From positions 62,001 to 126,000 of the forward strand of contig CAJQUW010001853.1 of NCBI GenBank assembly GCA_907163375.1: 64,000 nucleotides of DNA. Direction: 5' to 3'. The notes under the pieces were generated by a model, which worked only from the letters and a program-made list of their open reading frames with translations, was not told where the DNA came from and ran no database searches. Source of the DNA: Prostheceraeus crozeri. Taxonomy: Eukaryota > Platyhelminthes > Polycladida > Euryleptidae. Position numbers and translations under genes: made by a program. Of this stretch, positions 41,657 to 52,466 are shown piece after piece (within the stretch, counting starts at the first letter, position 1; each line of letters starts with the position of its first letter).

Positions 41657-44600
41657 CTATTCTACATCACCTGCTGTGGGAAGACATTTTCGTCTTTTTG
41701 ACGGAGGAGGAAGTCCAAGGCTATAGTGTCCATATGGTAAAGATAAGTTCTTATTTATCCAGCAGCGCTTATCTTCCCAAAGTGAGAGCCCTCGCTTTCT
41801 AAACGTTTTTGTTTCAACTATGTGGTTTTTTGAATTTATGACGGTTATTTGCTCATTGGTATCTTTCTCAGTATAGTAAACATTTCTATAGTCACTATGT
41901 TCTATGCGTCTAACCACTGCTCTCTGTATACCCTTTGCTCGCCTAATGCTATGATGTGTTGAATCTAGAAATTTCATTGAATACATTTTTGGTTTCAAAA
42001 GAACCATCTCCTCAAGCAACTTTCCCGCGCACTCATCCTTAAAACAACCGAGTCTAGCCTTGTTTGTAATTGAATATAAACGGTGATTCACATCATAATT
42101 TGAGGAATCAAATTTTTCACCGAAATACAGGAATATATCCTCTAGACGAACAGATGGTGAGGTGTATAGACAAAGGAAAAAGCTATCGGTATCACCTCCA
42201 CAAAGACGTGCTCTATTTATCAGTGGACATCTAATTAAATCTTTATAATACAACTGGTACGTTTCTAATTTACTATAGTCAAGAACTGCTTGACCAACAT
42301 AAATTAGTTTATTTAGAACTATTGAAGGCTTATACAGTTCCATACCAACTAAATCTTCATCGAATATCTTATGCTGAACATATAGGGGATGATTGGCCAA
42401 TTTAGATAGTTGCAATGTTGTATTTACTAATTTGAAGTTCCTCCGACGTCTCACATTCTCCATAGTCTTACCAAACAGGGAGTTGTTTTTTAATTTATAA
42501 AACGCTTTTTCAAAATCAGATTTTGATTGAGCTCTTTTCTGCGAATTCATATCAATATATTGTCTCAGCCACGATTTTTGTGTGAACTGGATTCCAGCAT
42601 GGACCTTCTTTATCTTCATTCCCATAGAGAGGTAGAATTTTAGAATCGAGTAATGAACAACATAATTTTCTCGATCGAACTGATGCAGCAACAGTTTCTT
42701 TGTGCTTGTGAAACACATATTTGGTCTTAAAGTTTCATAGAAATTTTTCATATATGTAGAAAACATTTTTTCCTCTACCAATTGCATTTCTGGAGCTAAT
42801 GGAAAATCAGCCGTGTCATCGTGAATGTCTGAAGGATATTCTAAATCCAAATCAAAGACATAACCTATATCAGCCTCATTATCAATATTTTGAATGTTTT
42901 CCTCATTTGAGAAGTACACTACTTGACCTTCATCAAGCCATTTGAAGTTTGAATGTGGGAGATTCTCACTTAGCGACTAACCGTAAAGGTTGTTGACGTC
43001 TAAATATGCTAAATGACGGCTCTCTTGTGGATTGTTTTGCAACTCTGAAATACGAGCACGCGCTCTATGAATATTTGTAAACGTCATACCTCCTCGGATC
43101 CCCCTCTCAAAAAGATTATACATGCTCTCATCTTGAATGTAGTGTGGAGGATCATTCGAAGCAAAATTCAATGCTGATGTGAAGCTAAGGTGAGGTAGGC
43201 TAACAAAATGAACTGGATCTACTTGATCTTCATCCTGACTTAATTTCCTAAATGTCTCAAAAATGTCTGCCAACAGCAAGACATCTAACTTGAGGTATGC
43301 AAGCATGTAGTCTCCAAATGTTTTGCAATTAAACGCATTCCATGCTTTTTTTCGCGTGCTCATAATCTATATCGTTGCAATGCTCAAGAGTAAGATCGTT
43401 GTAAAATTCCCTTTGAGGAGGAAGACAGAGCTCCGTTAGAGTTGCCAAACTACTAAAATATGAGTACGGAAACACTCCTTTTTCGTAAAGAATATCATCA
43501 GTTAATTTTGGAAATTCATTTCGCAGCGCTTCTACATGTTTGTAGACTTTCAGACTTTTGGCTAATTCAGCAAGCGATGCGCTCAGAAATTGATAAGAGT
43601 CCAAAAATTTCAATTTAAAATATACAGGCTTTCCATTATATTCGCTTACTGGAATTTTTGATGATAGAGTAATATATTTCTCAGCAGTAGCTGCCATAAC
43701 ATCTAACTTCAAAGATTTCTTTTTACCAATTGCTTTATAACAAACAATATGGCTGTCATAGTTTTTGAAATTGTGAAAGAAAACAGGAAGCTCTCGTCGA
43801 TTCAATCTTAATCGCAAATTGCACTTTGAACATAATGCTTGCCTGTACTTTCCGGTTATGTGATCGTGATCACGAACTTTTGATATATCTTCACTAAATT
43901 TTATCTTACATTTATTGCAATTTTCTGCATTTTTATGAGCAATATCTTCCACTGCTGTCAATCGCATCGGCATTCTGGTAATGACATTTTGATTATCATA
44001 TAAATTTTGGACAACATCTTCTAAATGATTTAGGAACTCAGCGATGCAATTTTCCCCTTCAAACAGATAATAGGTGTTATTGTAGGTTGACTGAAGTGCC
44101 TCATGCCAGACGTGGTACACACCTACAGCCGCAGGTTTATGAATTTTGTTTTCTATTTAACACTCGATATCGGCGTATATGACTCGAGGTGGACTGAGTT
44201 GGTGCTCAGTACTACTTATCTGAACTTCTAAATGTTTGGGCATTTTTTCTATTTGCGCCTTACCACGACTACAAAATTGAAAATGTCGTTCTAAAACGCT
44301 TCTCTTTGAAAAGGATTGAGTGCATCTTTCACAAAAAATCTTGCGACTTGTGTAAAATTTGCTATATAACCTAGATAATTTTCGTATGCCGCAATAATGG
44401 GCAAAACCGTTATGTAGCACTAGCAAAATATTAACGGTTCTTTTGCCAATGAAATTGCTGTTGTATCTTACTCCCTTGAGACCATTTTCATACAAGTGGA
44501 TATTTACTTTTATATCATTGTTTTTCTCAAACTTAGGAATGTCCTTTATTGACACTGGTGTGGAAATGCCATCCATAACCAATTCAGATGTCCACTTTCT

Positions 44601-45524
44601 ATATGAGTTTACCTCGTTTATCTTTGAATGAGTAACTTCATCGTAGTGAATGATTGACAAGATAGAATACATGAAGCAGTCATTTGAATTTGAATTTACA
44701 TTTATTACAGCCTTAGAACTTCTTAACTTTTTAGGTAAAGTATTCATTTTACCACCAGATAGTAGAGGAGTTGAAATTAAATTGAATTCTACATTTACTA
44801 CTTTATCAACAACCCAATTGCTTCCTCTATTTGCAAAAGTTGAAACATGATTTGATAAACTATTTAAATTATCCTGAAACCATGTGTCAAAGTCATATAT
44901 ATAATTTGATGATAATGAGGTGAAGTGCGCGAGAAAAGTTTCTTCCTCTTGAGGATTAGAACGGACATAGCGAATTTGAGCAATTAATCGACCACGTAGT
45001 TGAAGACTAGTTCGCAAGTCATTAACTAAATTTTCTAGTAAGGTTCGCATGTTGAATAAAAAAGATGTTACATCTACTGTTTGAATGGTTGGTGTAATGT
45101 CATACACGCGAGCACGTCCGCTGAAGGCGCTTTCACTAGGGGTGAGTGTTCCATAATCATAATTATTGTGACTACTCATTTCAATGTTCATATCATGTAT
45201 ATTATTGTGTTGACGGAATCTACTTGTGCTATTATAATTCTTACCACAGTGAGAGCAGCAATGCCTAAAAGCTTCATCATTATTTAAAGCGCTATCTGGA
45301 ATGTCCCTAACATGACTACTACAAGTTGATAAATTAGTATTATTTGTTCCTATTCCTTCTTGACTGCAACATACGAGATTGTGTCTTTTTAAATTATCTT
45401 TCCTACTGGTTTCATATGGACAATTACTACATTTATGCTTTATTCCTAGCTTGCAAAATTTTTCATGACGCGTTAAATTGCTAACAATTGTAAACTTCTT
45501 TCCACACTTAGAGCAGACAACCAT
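41657..45524 (-). pseudogene. Polinton protein-primed family B DNA polymerase, fossil
   Basis: Minus-strand parts in order are as follows. N-terminal C2H2-type zinc fingers (CSKCGKKFTIVSNLTRHEKF, CSHCGKNYNSTSRFRQHNNI) come first, then a cysteine-rich finger near CERCTQSFSKRSVLERHFQF. The exonuclease motif I is IYADIEC. An HNH-like DHDHITGKYR block with CSKCNLRLR follows, and exonuclease motif II is FFHNFKNYDSH. The exonuclease III region is YLKLDVLLLADIF. Polymerase motif A is YLDVNNLYG, the motif B region is NNSLFGKTMEN, and motif C is GGDTDSFFL. This is the usual Polinton polymerase, about the usual length. The region is interrupted (about three breaks). A TATA box stands at 45557-45566. 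Confidence 0.92.
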
Positions 45525-45556
45525 GATGATCGTTAAGGATTAACAATTTGCGTCTA

Positions 45557-45566
45557 CTTATATACT
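45557..45566 (-). promoter_or_regulatory. TATA box of polymerase gene
   Basis: AGTATATAAG on the minus strand lies 33-42 bases upstream of the first ATG of the polymerase region. The identical decamer stands at 51078-51087 before another minus-strand gene. Confidence 0.6.
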
Positions 45567-45728
45567 GTCTACATATTATATTACGTAACCAGTGACGTCG
45601 ACCAATGGAATTTGTTCTCAACCTAAGACTTATATTTCCACTTAAATACATAAATAAGAAGACATACAAAGTGTACAAGTAATTATTTTTTCCAAAAGAA
45701 GTCAAAAAAGTCAAAGAAGTCAAAAAAG

Positions 45729-47449
45729 TCAAAGAGATTGACACTTATTAATGTCACTATGCGTCACCTTGACGTGAGCACAATGTCCATGACACCTTGA
45801 GAAGTCATCGACATGTGTCATGCGCACTTTGTTGATAACTGCCGCTTTCGATAGCTCAACGTGCATTATTGTTTCACGTTTCACTATCGATTGCGACAGT
45901 TGCAGGTTAGCCTGCGAAATGTTGCGGAACGACTCAAGCAAAGACTTGTAGTCAGCGCGAAGAGCCGTCTCGCGTTCCTCTTGTTGGCGCAACTTACGTT
46001 CAAGGTGACGCACTTTGTCCTCCGTCGAACGAGGTTCGACCACCTCGAGCACAGATTCAACTGTCTCATCGAGGTCGCAGTTGAACGTTGGATCGCAAGT
46101 TGGGAGGATTACTGTCGGTGTAGGACTGTTGGGCATCGGCGTAGGAGCAGGTGGTGACGATGGGACCCAGTTGTTACTCATTGGTGGCTGAGGTGGTGTT
46201 GGGACGTGGTGGAGAATTGGAGACGGTGGGAAGCAGACATCAATATTGGGTGAGGCGCGGATTTGGGAGAACGGAATCTCCTCTTCCGGAACAAGTGTCA
46301 ACTGTTGCTGGAAAAAACAGAGATTTGAATAAATGAAAGGGACATAACATCACGAGTTCGATGTGACGACATGATAGTTAGGATTATTAGCCTATTCCTA
46401 TGATTGATACTTACATTTTCTTCATCTGAAGAGGACTCCCGGATGGAGTACGGGCACTCCTCATTTTCCTCCATCGACGATGTCGTTGCAGGTGTTAAGC
46501 CGAGGAACTTCGATTGCCTGCTCTTTTTTAGAGAGAGCGATCGGTAGCTCTACAAGGGAAAATACATTTTAAATTCCTCTCGAATTTGAATGTATGCATG
46601 TGACCTAAGTTAGTAATCTAATCATGTTATTTTATATGACTAAAATGATTTTCTATTACTTACTCTCTGTGAAGGCGGCGTAGGCTTCGCAGCCCAGCTG
46701 CTACATGCGGGCGTACTAGCGACTACCTGTGGATAGAAAACAAACATAGTTAAAATGTAAAAATCGGAAAATACATATGAATAGATAAATTGCTGATTTG
46801 ACATTTCAAACTTACATTCCTTTCAGGAAACGATGGCTTCTGCCCGACTTTCATCTTCTTAACAGGTGGCTTCTTGATCTGAAATGGTGAAAAGAAATGC
46901 ACACTATTATATATGAAAAACAGAAGTCAACTTTCCCTATAAGGTTTGAACTCTAAATATTTTCTTTAAATTATGTTACTGCTAATTTTCTAAATATGAA
47001 CTCACCTGAACATCACTATCCGAGGAGTCGGAATCGGTGTCGATATACCTGCGGGACTTGGGTTTGGGTTTGGGTTTCGCCTTCGCTTGGGGTATTGCAG
47101 GGGTAGAGTCCTCCTGGGCTTGGCTGAGGATGCCCTCAAGAGGTCGCTCTTTGGCGAACAGCCTCTCGACTCTCTTCTTCTCCTCCAAACTAGTGAGGTT
47201 TAGGCCCTCCCGCCCGTTTCGTAAGGCGCACTTGGTGTGGGTGGAGATAAATCTCTTTGGATTTTCGCCTTTTGCCTCCATGTCCGTTAAAAGGTATCTT
47301 TTACACGATAGGCAGTAAAGGAAACTGCGGTCCTGTCGTAGAGTGCAGCCCTTATGTTGACTCTTCATGGAGTGGCGGACCACCTGCTTACAGGTCTCAC
47401 AATAATGAAAAATTAGACGTTGGCGAGGTAAGCAGCTGGGACGAGGCAT
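45729..47449 (-). CDS. Five-exon Polinton gene, zinc-binding N-terminus, unknown function
   Basis: The minus-strand exons are 47449-47006, 46878-46816, 46726-46664, 46549-46415 and 46307-45729. All four introns have GT at the donor (GTGAG, GTAAG, GTAAG, GTAAG) and AG at the acceptor, and every junction falls between codons (phase 0). The result is a 427-residue open frame. The N-terminus has two cysteine/histidine modules (CETCKQVVRHSMKSQHKGC and CLSCKRYLL with a later HTKC). The middle is acidic and Ser-rich (DTDSDSSDSD, RESSSDEEN). The last exon has a Pro-rich tract and a coiled-coil-like helix (KVRHLERKLRQQEERETALR). No family was recognised. It could be a regulator or a captured host gene. 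It runs in the same direction as the polymerase and lies upstream of it. Confidence 0.75.
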
Positions 47450-47509
47450 GTCTGTAAAAAAATAAATCCATATTTAAAACACAAAATAGCTTAAACGTAA
47501 ATTTTGCAT

Positions 47510-49570
47510 CTGTAGGTGGTAGAACATATTGATGTACATACTTATACACTTAGAAAAAGTAGCATTTAAATTGTTCCAAGTCACATCGTAGTAGTGAATA
47601 TTATTCGAAGTAGAACACCTAAAGTATGTAATAAACTTAATAATCAAAACTCAAAGTCTATTAATTTTGATCAAGGCTTTTTCTATCTCTCTAGGTTTAG
47701 AACTTATTGATGTACCTACTTTTAAACTTAGAAGAAAGTAACATATATATTGTTCCAAACTCACTGCAGAATATTGATCAAGGTTTGAAAGAACGGAGCT
47801 GACGTCTTGCTAGGCAGGCTGATAATTCAAAAATGAGTGAAGAACTGGCTTCAACACTTTATTTATATATGAAATACACAAAGCAACTACGAACAAAGAC
47901 CTACTGACGTCATGCCATTGAGATGATATAGTTAAACAAAATGTATTCATTTAAACAAGATTCAAAATCAAACAGCTGATAAAGTGTAACATTAATAACT
48001 TGACATTAAATTGTAACAGAGTTTATTAATTTTGATCAAGTTATTTTCTATCTCTTTAGGTTTAGAACATTAATGTACCTACTTATGAACTTAGAAGAAA
48101 GTAACATGTAAATTGTTCCAAACTCACATCGTGGTAATGAGTATTATACGTAAGAGAATAGCTAAAGTCTTTAATAAATTTCATAAACACAACTTCAAGT
48201 CTATTAATTTTGATCAAGTTATTTTCTATCTCTTAAGGTTTAGAACTTATTAATGTACCTACATATGAACTTAGAAAAAAGTAACATATAAATTGTTCCA
48301 AACTCACTGCAGAATATTGATCAAGGTTTGAAAGAACGGAGCTGACGTCTTGCTAGGCAGGCTGATAATTCAAAAATGAGTGAAGAACTGGCTTCAACAC
48401 TTTATTTATATATGAAATACACAAAGCAACTGCGAACAAAGACCTACTGACGTCATGCCATTGAGATGATATAGTTAAACAAAATGTATTCATTTAAACA
48501 AGATTCAAAATCAAACAGCTGATAAAGTGTAACATTAATAACTTGACATTAAATTGTAACAGAGTTTATTAATTTTGATCAAGTTATTTTCTATCTCTTT
48601 AGGTTTAGAACATTAATGTACCTACTTATGAACTTAGAAGAAAGTGACATGTAAATTGTTCCAAACTCACATCGTGGTAATGAGTATTATACGTAAGAGA
48701 ATAGCTAAAGTCTTTAATAAATTTCATAAACACAACTTCAAGTCTATTAATTTTGATCAAGTTATTTTCTATCTCTTAAGGTTTAGAACTTATTAATGTA
48801 CCTACATATGAACTTAGAAAAAAGTAACATATAAATTGTTCCAAACTCACTGCAGAATATTGATCAAGGTTTGAAAGAACGGAGCTGACGTCTTGCTAGG
48901 CAGGCTGATAATTCAAAAATGAGTGAAGAACTGGCTTCAACACTTTATTTATATATGAAATACACAAAGCAACTACGAACAAAGACCTACTGACGTCATG
49001 CCATTGAGATGATATAGTTAAACAAAATGTATTCATTTAAACAAGATTCAAAATCAAACAGCTGATAAAGTGTAACATTAATAACTTGACATTAAATTGT
49101 AACAGAGTTTATTAATTTTGATCAAGTTATTTTCTATCTCTTTAGGTTTAGAACATTAATGTACCTACTTATGAACTTAGAAGAAAGTAACATATATATT
49201 GTTCCAAACTCACTGCAGAATATTGATCAAGGTTTGAAAGAACGGAGCTGACGTCTTGCTAGGCAGGCTGATAATTCAAAAATGAGTGAAGAACTGGCTT
49301 CAACACTTTATTTATATATGAAATACACGAAGCAACTACGAACAAAGACCTACTAACGTCATGCCATTGAGATGATATAGTTAAACAAAATGTATTCATT
49401 TAAACAAGATTCAAAATCAAACAGCTGATAAAGTGTAACATTAATAACTTGACATTAAATTGTAACAGAGTTTATTAATTTTGATCAAGTTATTTTCTAT
49501 CTCTTTAGGTTTAGAACATTAATGTACCTACTTATGAACTTAGAAGAAAGTAACATGTAAATTGTTCCAG
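47510..49570. repeat. Satellite-like tandem array in the Polinton
   Basis: A block containing GGTTTGAAAGAACGGAGCTG recurs with starts of its reference word (ATATTGATCA) at 47771, 48314, 48857 and 49220. The spacings are 543, 543 and 363 bases. Sub-units of about 180 bases share TTTAGAACATTAATGTACCT and TTGATCAAGTTATTTTCTAT, and the last spacing is shorter by one sub-unit. The first units (from about 47510) are more diverged. There is no open frame. It lies between the five-exon gene and the hairpin block. Confidence 0.92.
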
Positions 49571-49767
49571 AGTGATAAATCTTAATAGAATTATCACGCA
49601 ATCAAAATTTCGAATTTCGCGCACATATCAAATGATCCATTTAAACAAACCATATGGTGAACACATGAGGCATCAGCTGAGGATGTTTATGTGGTCATCG
49701 CATTTTGAAATTTTGCGCACTTATCAATTGCTGCATTAAAACAAGACTGTGGAAGATATGGGCCTCT

Positions 49768-49854
49768 GGTTAGGGTTAGGGTTAGGTTAGGGTTAAGGTT
49801 AGGGTTAGGGTTAGGGTTAGGGTTAAGGTTAGGGTTAGGGTTAGGTTAGGGTTC
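49768..49854 (+). repeat. Interstitial telomere-like repeat
   Basis: About 87 bases of TTAGGG units with some TTAAGG and TTAGG variants, inside the Polinton and 3 kb from its right TIR. It is not at a chromosome end, because unique sequence continues on both sides. Confidence 0.93.
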
Positions 49855-49893
49855 AGTTGAGAAGAAAGAGTACCTATGGCGCTCGGAGCCCAT

Positions 49894-49944
49894 GGGTAAA
49901 TAAATTTTCGAGTGCGCGTAGCGCACTCGAAAATTTATTTACCC
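49894..49944. repeat. Perfect 24-bp hairpin
   Basis: The arm 49894-49917 (GGGTAAATAAATTTTCGAGT then GCGC) and the arm 49921-49944 are exact reverse complements around the 3-base loop GTA. The GC-rich tip (GCGC-GTA-GCGC) sits on an AT-rich stem. Confidence 0.93.
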
Positions 49945-49954
49945 TATAATCCGA

Positions 49955-49989
49955 AAAATTTCGAGGGCGCGAAGCGCCCGAGAAATTTT
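49955..49989. repeat. Second hairpin, same design
   Basis: Arms of 16 bases (AAAATTTCGAGGGCGC and its near-complement) around GAA, with two mismatches. It begins ten bases after the first hairpin and has the same AT-stem, GC-tip design. Confidence 0.85.
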
Positions 49990-50164
49990 GAGGCCCCCCC
50001 CGCGGCGCGTCGTGTATGAAGTGTATGAAGGTCAAAGGTCAGGTCAAGGTTGAGGGTAAAAGTGTTAAGTATTGTGATAATTTTGAGTTGTAAACTTTAA
50101 GTTTGGAACTTGGTCAAAATCTGGAAAATCAGTCATTTTTCGAGAAAAACTTGGAAATTTTCCA

Positions 50165-50490
50165 TTTGCATACACGTGCATACAACATGGATTTGTTAAG
50201 CAAATGGGTGCATACCTTATATCATTGGAAAGCTCTTTTCATTGTGATTCCAATGGCGTATTGTATGCATCATGTATGATACCTTCCTGACGAGCTACAT
50301 GCGTTTGAAAACTAGATTGATTTTGCAAAATTTTAAAAAGTCAATTTTTTTCCATCGTTTGTCTATCTTCAAGGCTGTCATACAGCAAGTTTTTTTAGGA
50401 AGTGGGTGCATACCGTATATCATTCGAAAGCTCTTTTCATTCTCATTCTAATGGTGTATCGTATGCACTACGTATGACAATTTCCAGGGG
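50165..50490 (+). repeat. Two-copy imperfect repeat, about 205-bp period
   Basis: GGGTGCATACCTTATATCAT followed by TGGAAAGCTCTTTTCATT recurs about 205 bases later as GGGTGCATACCGTATATCAT with CGAAAGCTCTTTTCATT. The surrounding bases also match loosely (AATGGYGTATYGTATGCA). No open frame was seen. Confidence 0.75.
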
Positions 50491-50675
50491 AACTACATGT
50501 CGTTCCATCCTCATATGTAAGTAGATGTTATTTCAAAACTTTAATCCCAACTTCCATTCAAATCTTGGAGGCAATACTCCTTTGAAAAGAAATCAAAACA
50601 CCAATTTTGTACTCATAATAACATTGATATTTTGAAGATTACAAAAAAGCGTTACGATACAGAAAGCTAGAGAGT

Positions 50676-51017
50676 CTACAAATTGTCCAAGATCGGGAAC
50701 GGTGGTATCTTCCGCAGGTCCACTTGCAGACTGACCTTCGTCTTTCGCGGTGCATCGGGACATCGCCTCGGAGTTTCTGATTCAATAAAGGAGAACTCTA
50801 TCAAGTTCTTTAGCTTCTCGTCGTCAGGTTCAAGTCTCAACTTCAGCCGCTTTGTGTGCACTCTTTCTGGAGCGTTCCACACCTTAACACTAATGCGTGC
50901 TTCTATCGGTGGTGTTGTCTGATCTTCGCTGACATGTGAGTCAACCAAATCGAATATGTTAGATGTCGATCCCTCGGTTGGAACAGGCGATTGAGGTGGT
51001 GTGTTGGGGCCTACCAT
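50676..51017 (-). CDS. Small Polinton protein of unknown function, 113 aa
   Basis: The frame starts MVGPNTPPQSPVPTEGSTSN at the ATG at 51017. It has a folded-looking middle (ARISVKVWNAPERVHTKRLK) and ends KIPPFPILDNL. A TATA box lies 61-70 bases upstream (51078-51087). It is divergently paired with the gene at 51203. No family was recognised. Confidence 0.55.
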   Translation of the reverse strand: MVGPNTPPQSPVPTEGSTSNIFDLVDSHVSEDQTTPPIEARISVKVWNAPERVHTKRLKLRLEPDDEKLKNLIEFSFIESETPRRCPDAPRKTKVSLQVDLRKIPPFPILDNL

Positions 51018-51077
51018 TTTGACTATCTCTTTCAATTTCACAACAACTTCAGGATTGGAATTGGTACAATTTCAGGA

Positions 51078-51087
51078 CTTATATACT
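51078..51087 (-). promoter_or_regulatory. TATA box, leftward arm of divergent promoter
   Basis: AGTATATAAG on the minus strand, identical to the decamer before the polymerase gene. It is oriented toward the gene at 50676-51017. Confidence 0.6.
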
Positions 51088-51147
51088 TTCTAAACAAAGG
51101 AATTCCCAACAGCCAATCAGAATTGTTCTAATTCTCCCTCCTTTGGC

Positions 51148-51155
51148 TATATAAG
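51148..51155 (+). promoter_or_regulatory. TATA box, rightward arm of divergent promoter
   Basis: TATATAAG lies 48-55 bases upstream of the ATG at 51203. With the box at 51078-51087 it makes a compact divergent promoter of about 185 bases. Confidence 0.6.
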
Positions 51156-51202
51156 ACGTGGGATAGTTCCAATTGTTATCTGTTCTAATCCTCACTACTA
51201 CC

Positions 51203-51580
51203 ATGGCAGGAAGCTCAAACAACATTATCTTATCGGGGAACACAACGGAACCCATTGAAGGTGGTAAACTCGATACGGTGATTGGAGAAATAAAAGATAA
51301 GTCCAGGAGTGGTGAGATATTCTTCTCTGGTACCTCCTCTGGGATATTCCTCATTGGTGGAAAACTGGATACGGTTATGAGACTATCATGTGGTTGTGAA
51401 GTATACTTGTGGAGAGTACTTGTAGTGACGGCCCTGCAACTTCGGAGCAGTCAGCCAGTCGTTTGCCCCGTCCACATGAAGGAGCATGACTACTCAAATA
51501 ACACTGCTTTCCATCAGTGGGGAGAGGGCTTTCTCTCTGAGATGGCCATCATGTACCCTAACGTATTTTCGCATATTTAA
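51203..51580 (+). CDS. Small Polinton protein of unknown function, 125 aa
   Basis: The frame starts MAGSSNNIILSGNTTEPIEG. The motif GGKLDTV occurs twice, about 37 residues apart, each preceded by a short beta-like ISGN/ FLIG stretch, so the N-terminal half looks internally duplicated. The C-terminal half has CGCEVYLWRVLVVTALQL and a HMKEHDYSNNTAFHQWGEGF segment. It is the last gene before the right TIR. No family was recognised. Confidence 0.55.
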   Translation: MAGSSNNIILSGNTTEPIEGGKLDTVIGEIKDKSRSGEIFFSGTSSGIFLIGGKLDTVMRLSCGCEVYLWRVLVVTALQLRSSQPVVCPVHMKEHDYSNNTAFHQWGEGFLSEMAIMYPNVFSHI

Positions 51581-51654
51581 TTAAACATACATAGTAAATG
51601 TTCTCTTTTTCACTTTGTAAACTATTATGGAATTTGGGGAATCATATTATCAAT

Positions 51655-51790
51655 ATTTGACAAAAGAACACAAAATAGAAATGAAGGATTCAATGGTCAC
51701 AATGGACACAATGGTCACAATTGTCTCAATCGAAGACAAACCATAATGATAATAAACAATTCTCCATGCATATAATATATATAGATATAT

Positions 51791-51834
<44 letters not shown>

Positions 51835-52466
51835 CCTTCAACATAATCATTCAAAAAAAAATAACAAGTTCAGCATTAGAACATCTGCGTACTCATCCTC
51901 AACACAATTAGAACATTACGTACTCATCCTCAATACAATTAGAACATTATGTATTCATCCTCAATACAATTAGAACATCTGCGTACTCATCCTCAACACA
52001 ATTAGAATATTACGTACTCATCCTCAATACAATTAGAACATTATGTATTCATCCTCAATACAATTAGAACATCTGCGTACTCATCCTCAACACAATTAGA
52101 ACATTATGTATTCATCCTCAATACAATTAGAACATTATGTATTCATCCTCAACACAATTAGAATATTACCTACTCATACTCAACACAATTACAGCGATCC
52201 TCAACGTTTCAATCCTCACACTTTGCCATTCATGTTCAAATTAACAACTCTAGAACATTTAAATGTACCTAACCGAACTCACATCATCAACACATTACAC
52301 TATTCTCTTCACAAATAACACAAAACAGTACACTTGTGTTCGCAATCAACACTTCAAATAACAGACGACTACAACCACAAGATCAAGTTAAAAAACAAAT
52401 CGGTACATTAGGTTCAAATTCAAAATGTACTAATCCTGGGACAGTATGAGCCCTTTTAATACTACT
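51655..52466 (-). repeat. Polinton right terminal inverted repeat
   Basis: Reverse complement of 30221-31078. The outermost 288 bases are identical by eye, and the innermost unique part (about 120 bases) differs by one substitution and one 3-base indel. The GATA microsatellite (about 51775-51833) and minisatellite (51874-52195) differ in length and unit order. Confidence 0.95.
51874..52195 (-). repeat. 31/32-bp minisatellite in right TIR
   Basis: Ten units of the same three types as in the left TIR but in a different order, with two extra unit variants near the outer edge. Confidence 0.9.

Larger units (their letters stand above)
30221..52466. mobile_element. Polinton/Maverick, 22.2 kb, mostly whole
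   Basis: The element starts AGTAGTATTA and ends with its reverse complement, TAATACTACT, and is flanked by CCCATG on both sides. Long TIRs (858 and 812 bp) enclose integrase, packaging ATPase, major and minor capsid, basic core-type protein, adenain-like protease and protein-primed family B polymerase. There are also a TBP-like gene, a UBA-RING gene, a five-exon gene and several genes with no known relatives. Outer genes at 31-40.4 kb run rightward and those at 40.5-47.4 kb run leftward, meeting at 40.4-40.5 kb. The outermost 288 bases of the TIRs look identical by eye, so insertion is recent. The polymerase and integrase frames are interrupted (about five breaks in total); the rest look open. 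It sits inside a gap in an older gypsy-like fossil. Confidence 0.97.

Noticed and set aside
47510-49570. CRISPR-like array
   Set aside because: The units are hundreds of bases long without unique spacers, and the genome is eukaryotic.
49768-49854. True chromosome end
   Set aside because: Unique Polinton sequence continues for kilobases on both sides of the TTAGGG tract.
30221-52466. Contaminating virus contig
   Set aside because: A 6-bp target duplication and continuous host-type repeats on both sides show integration in the genome.
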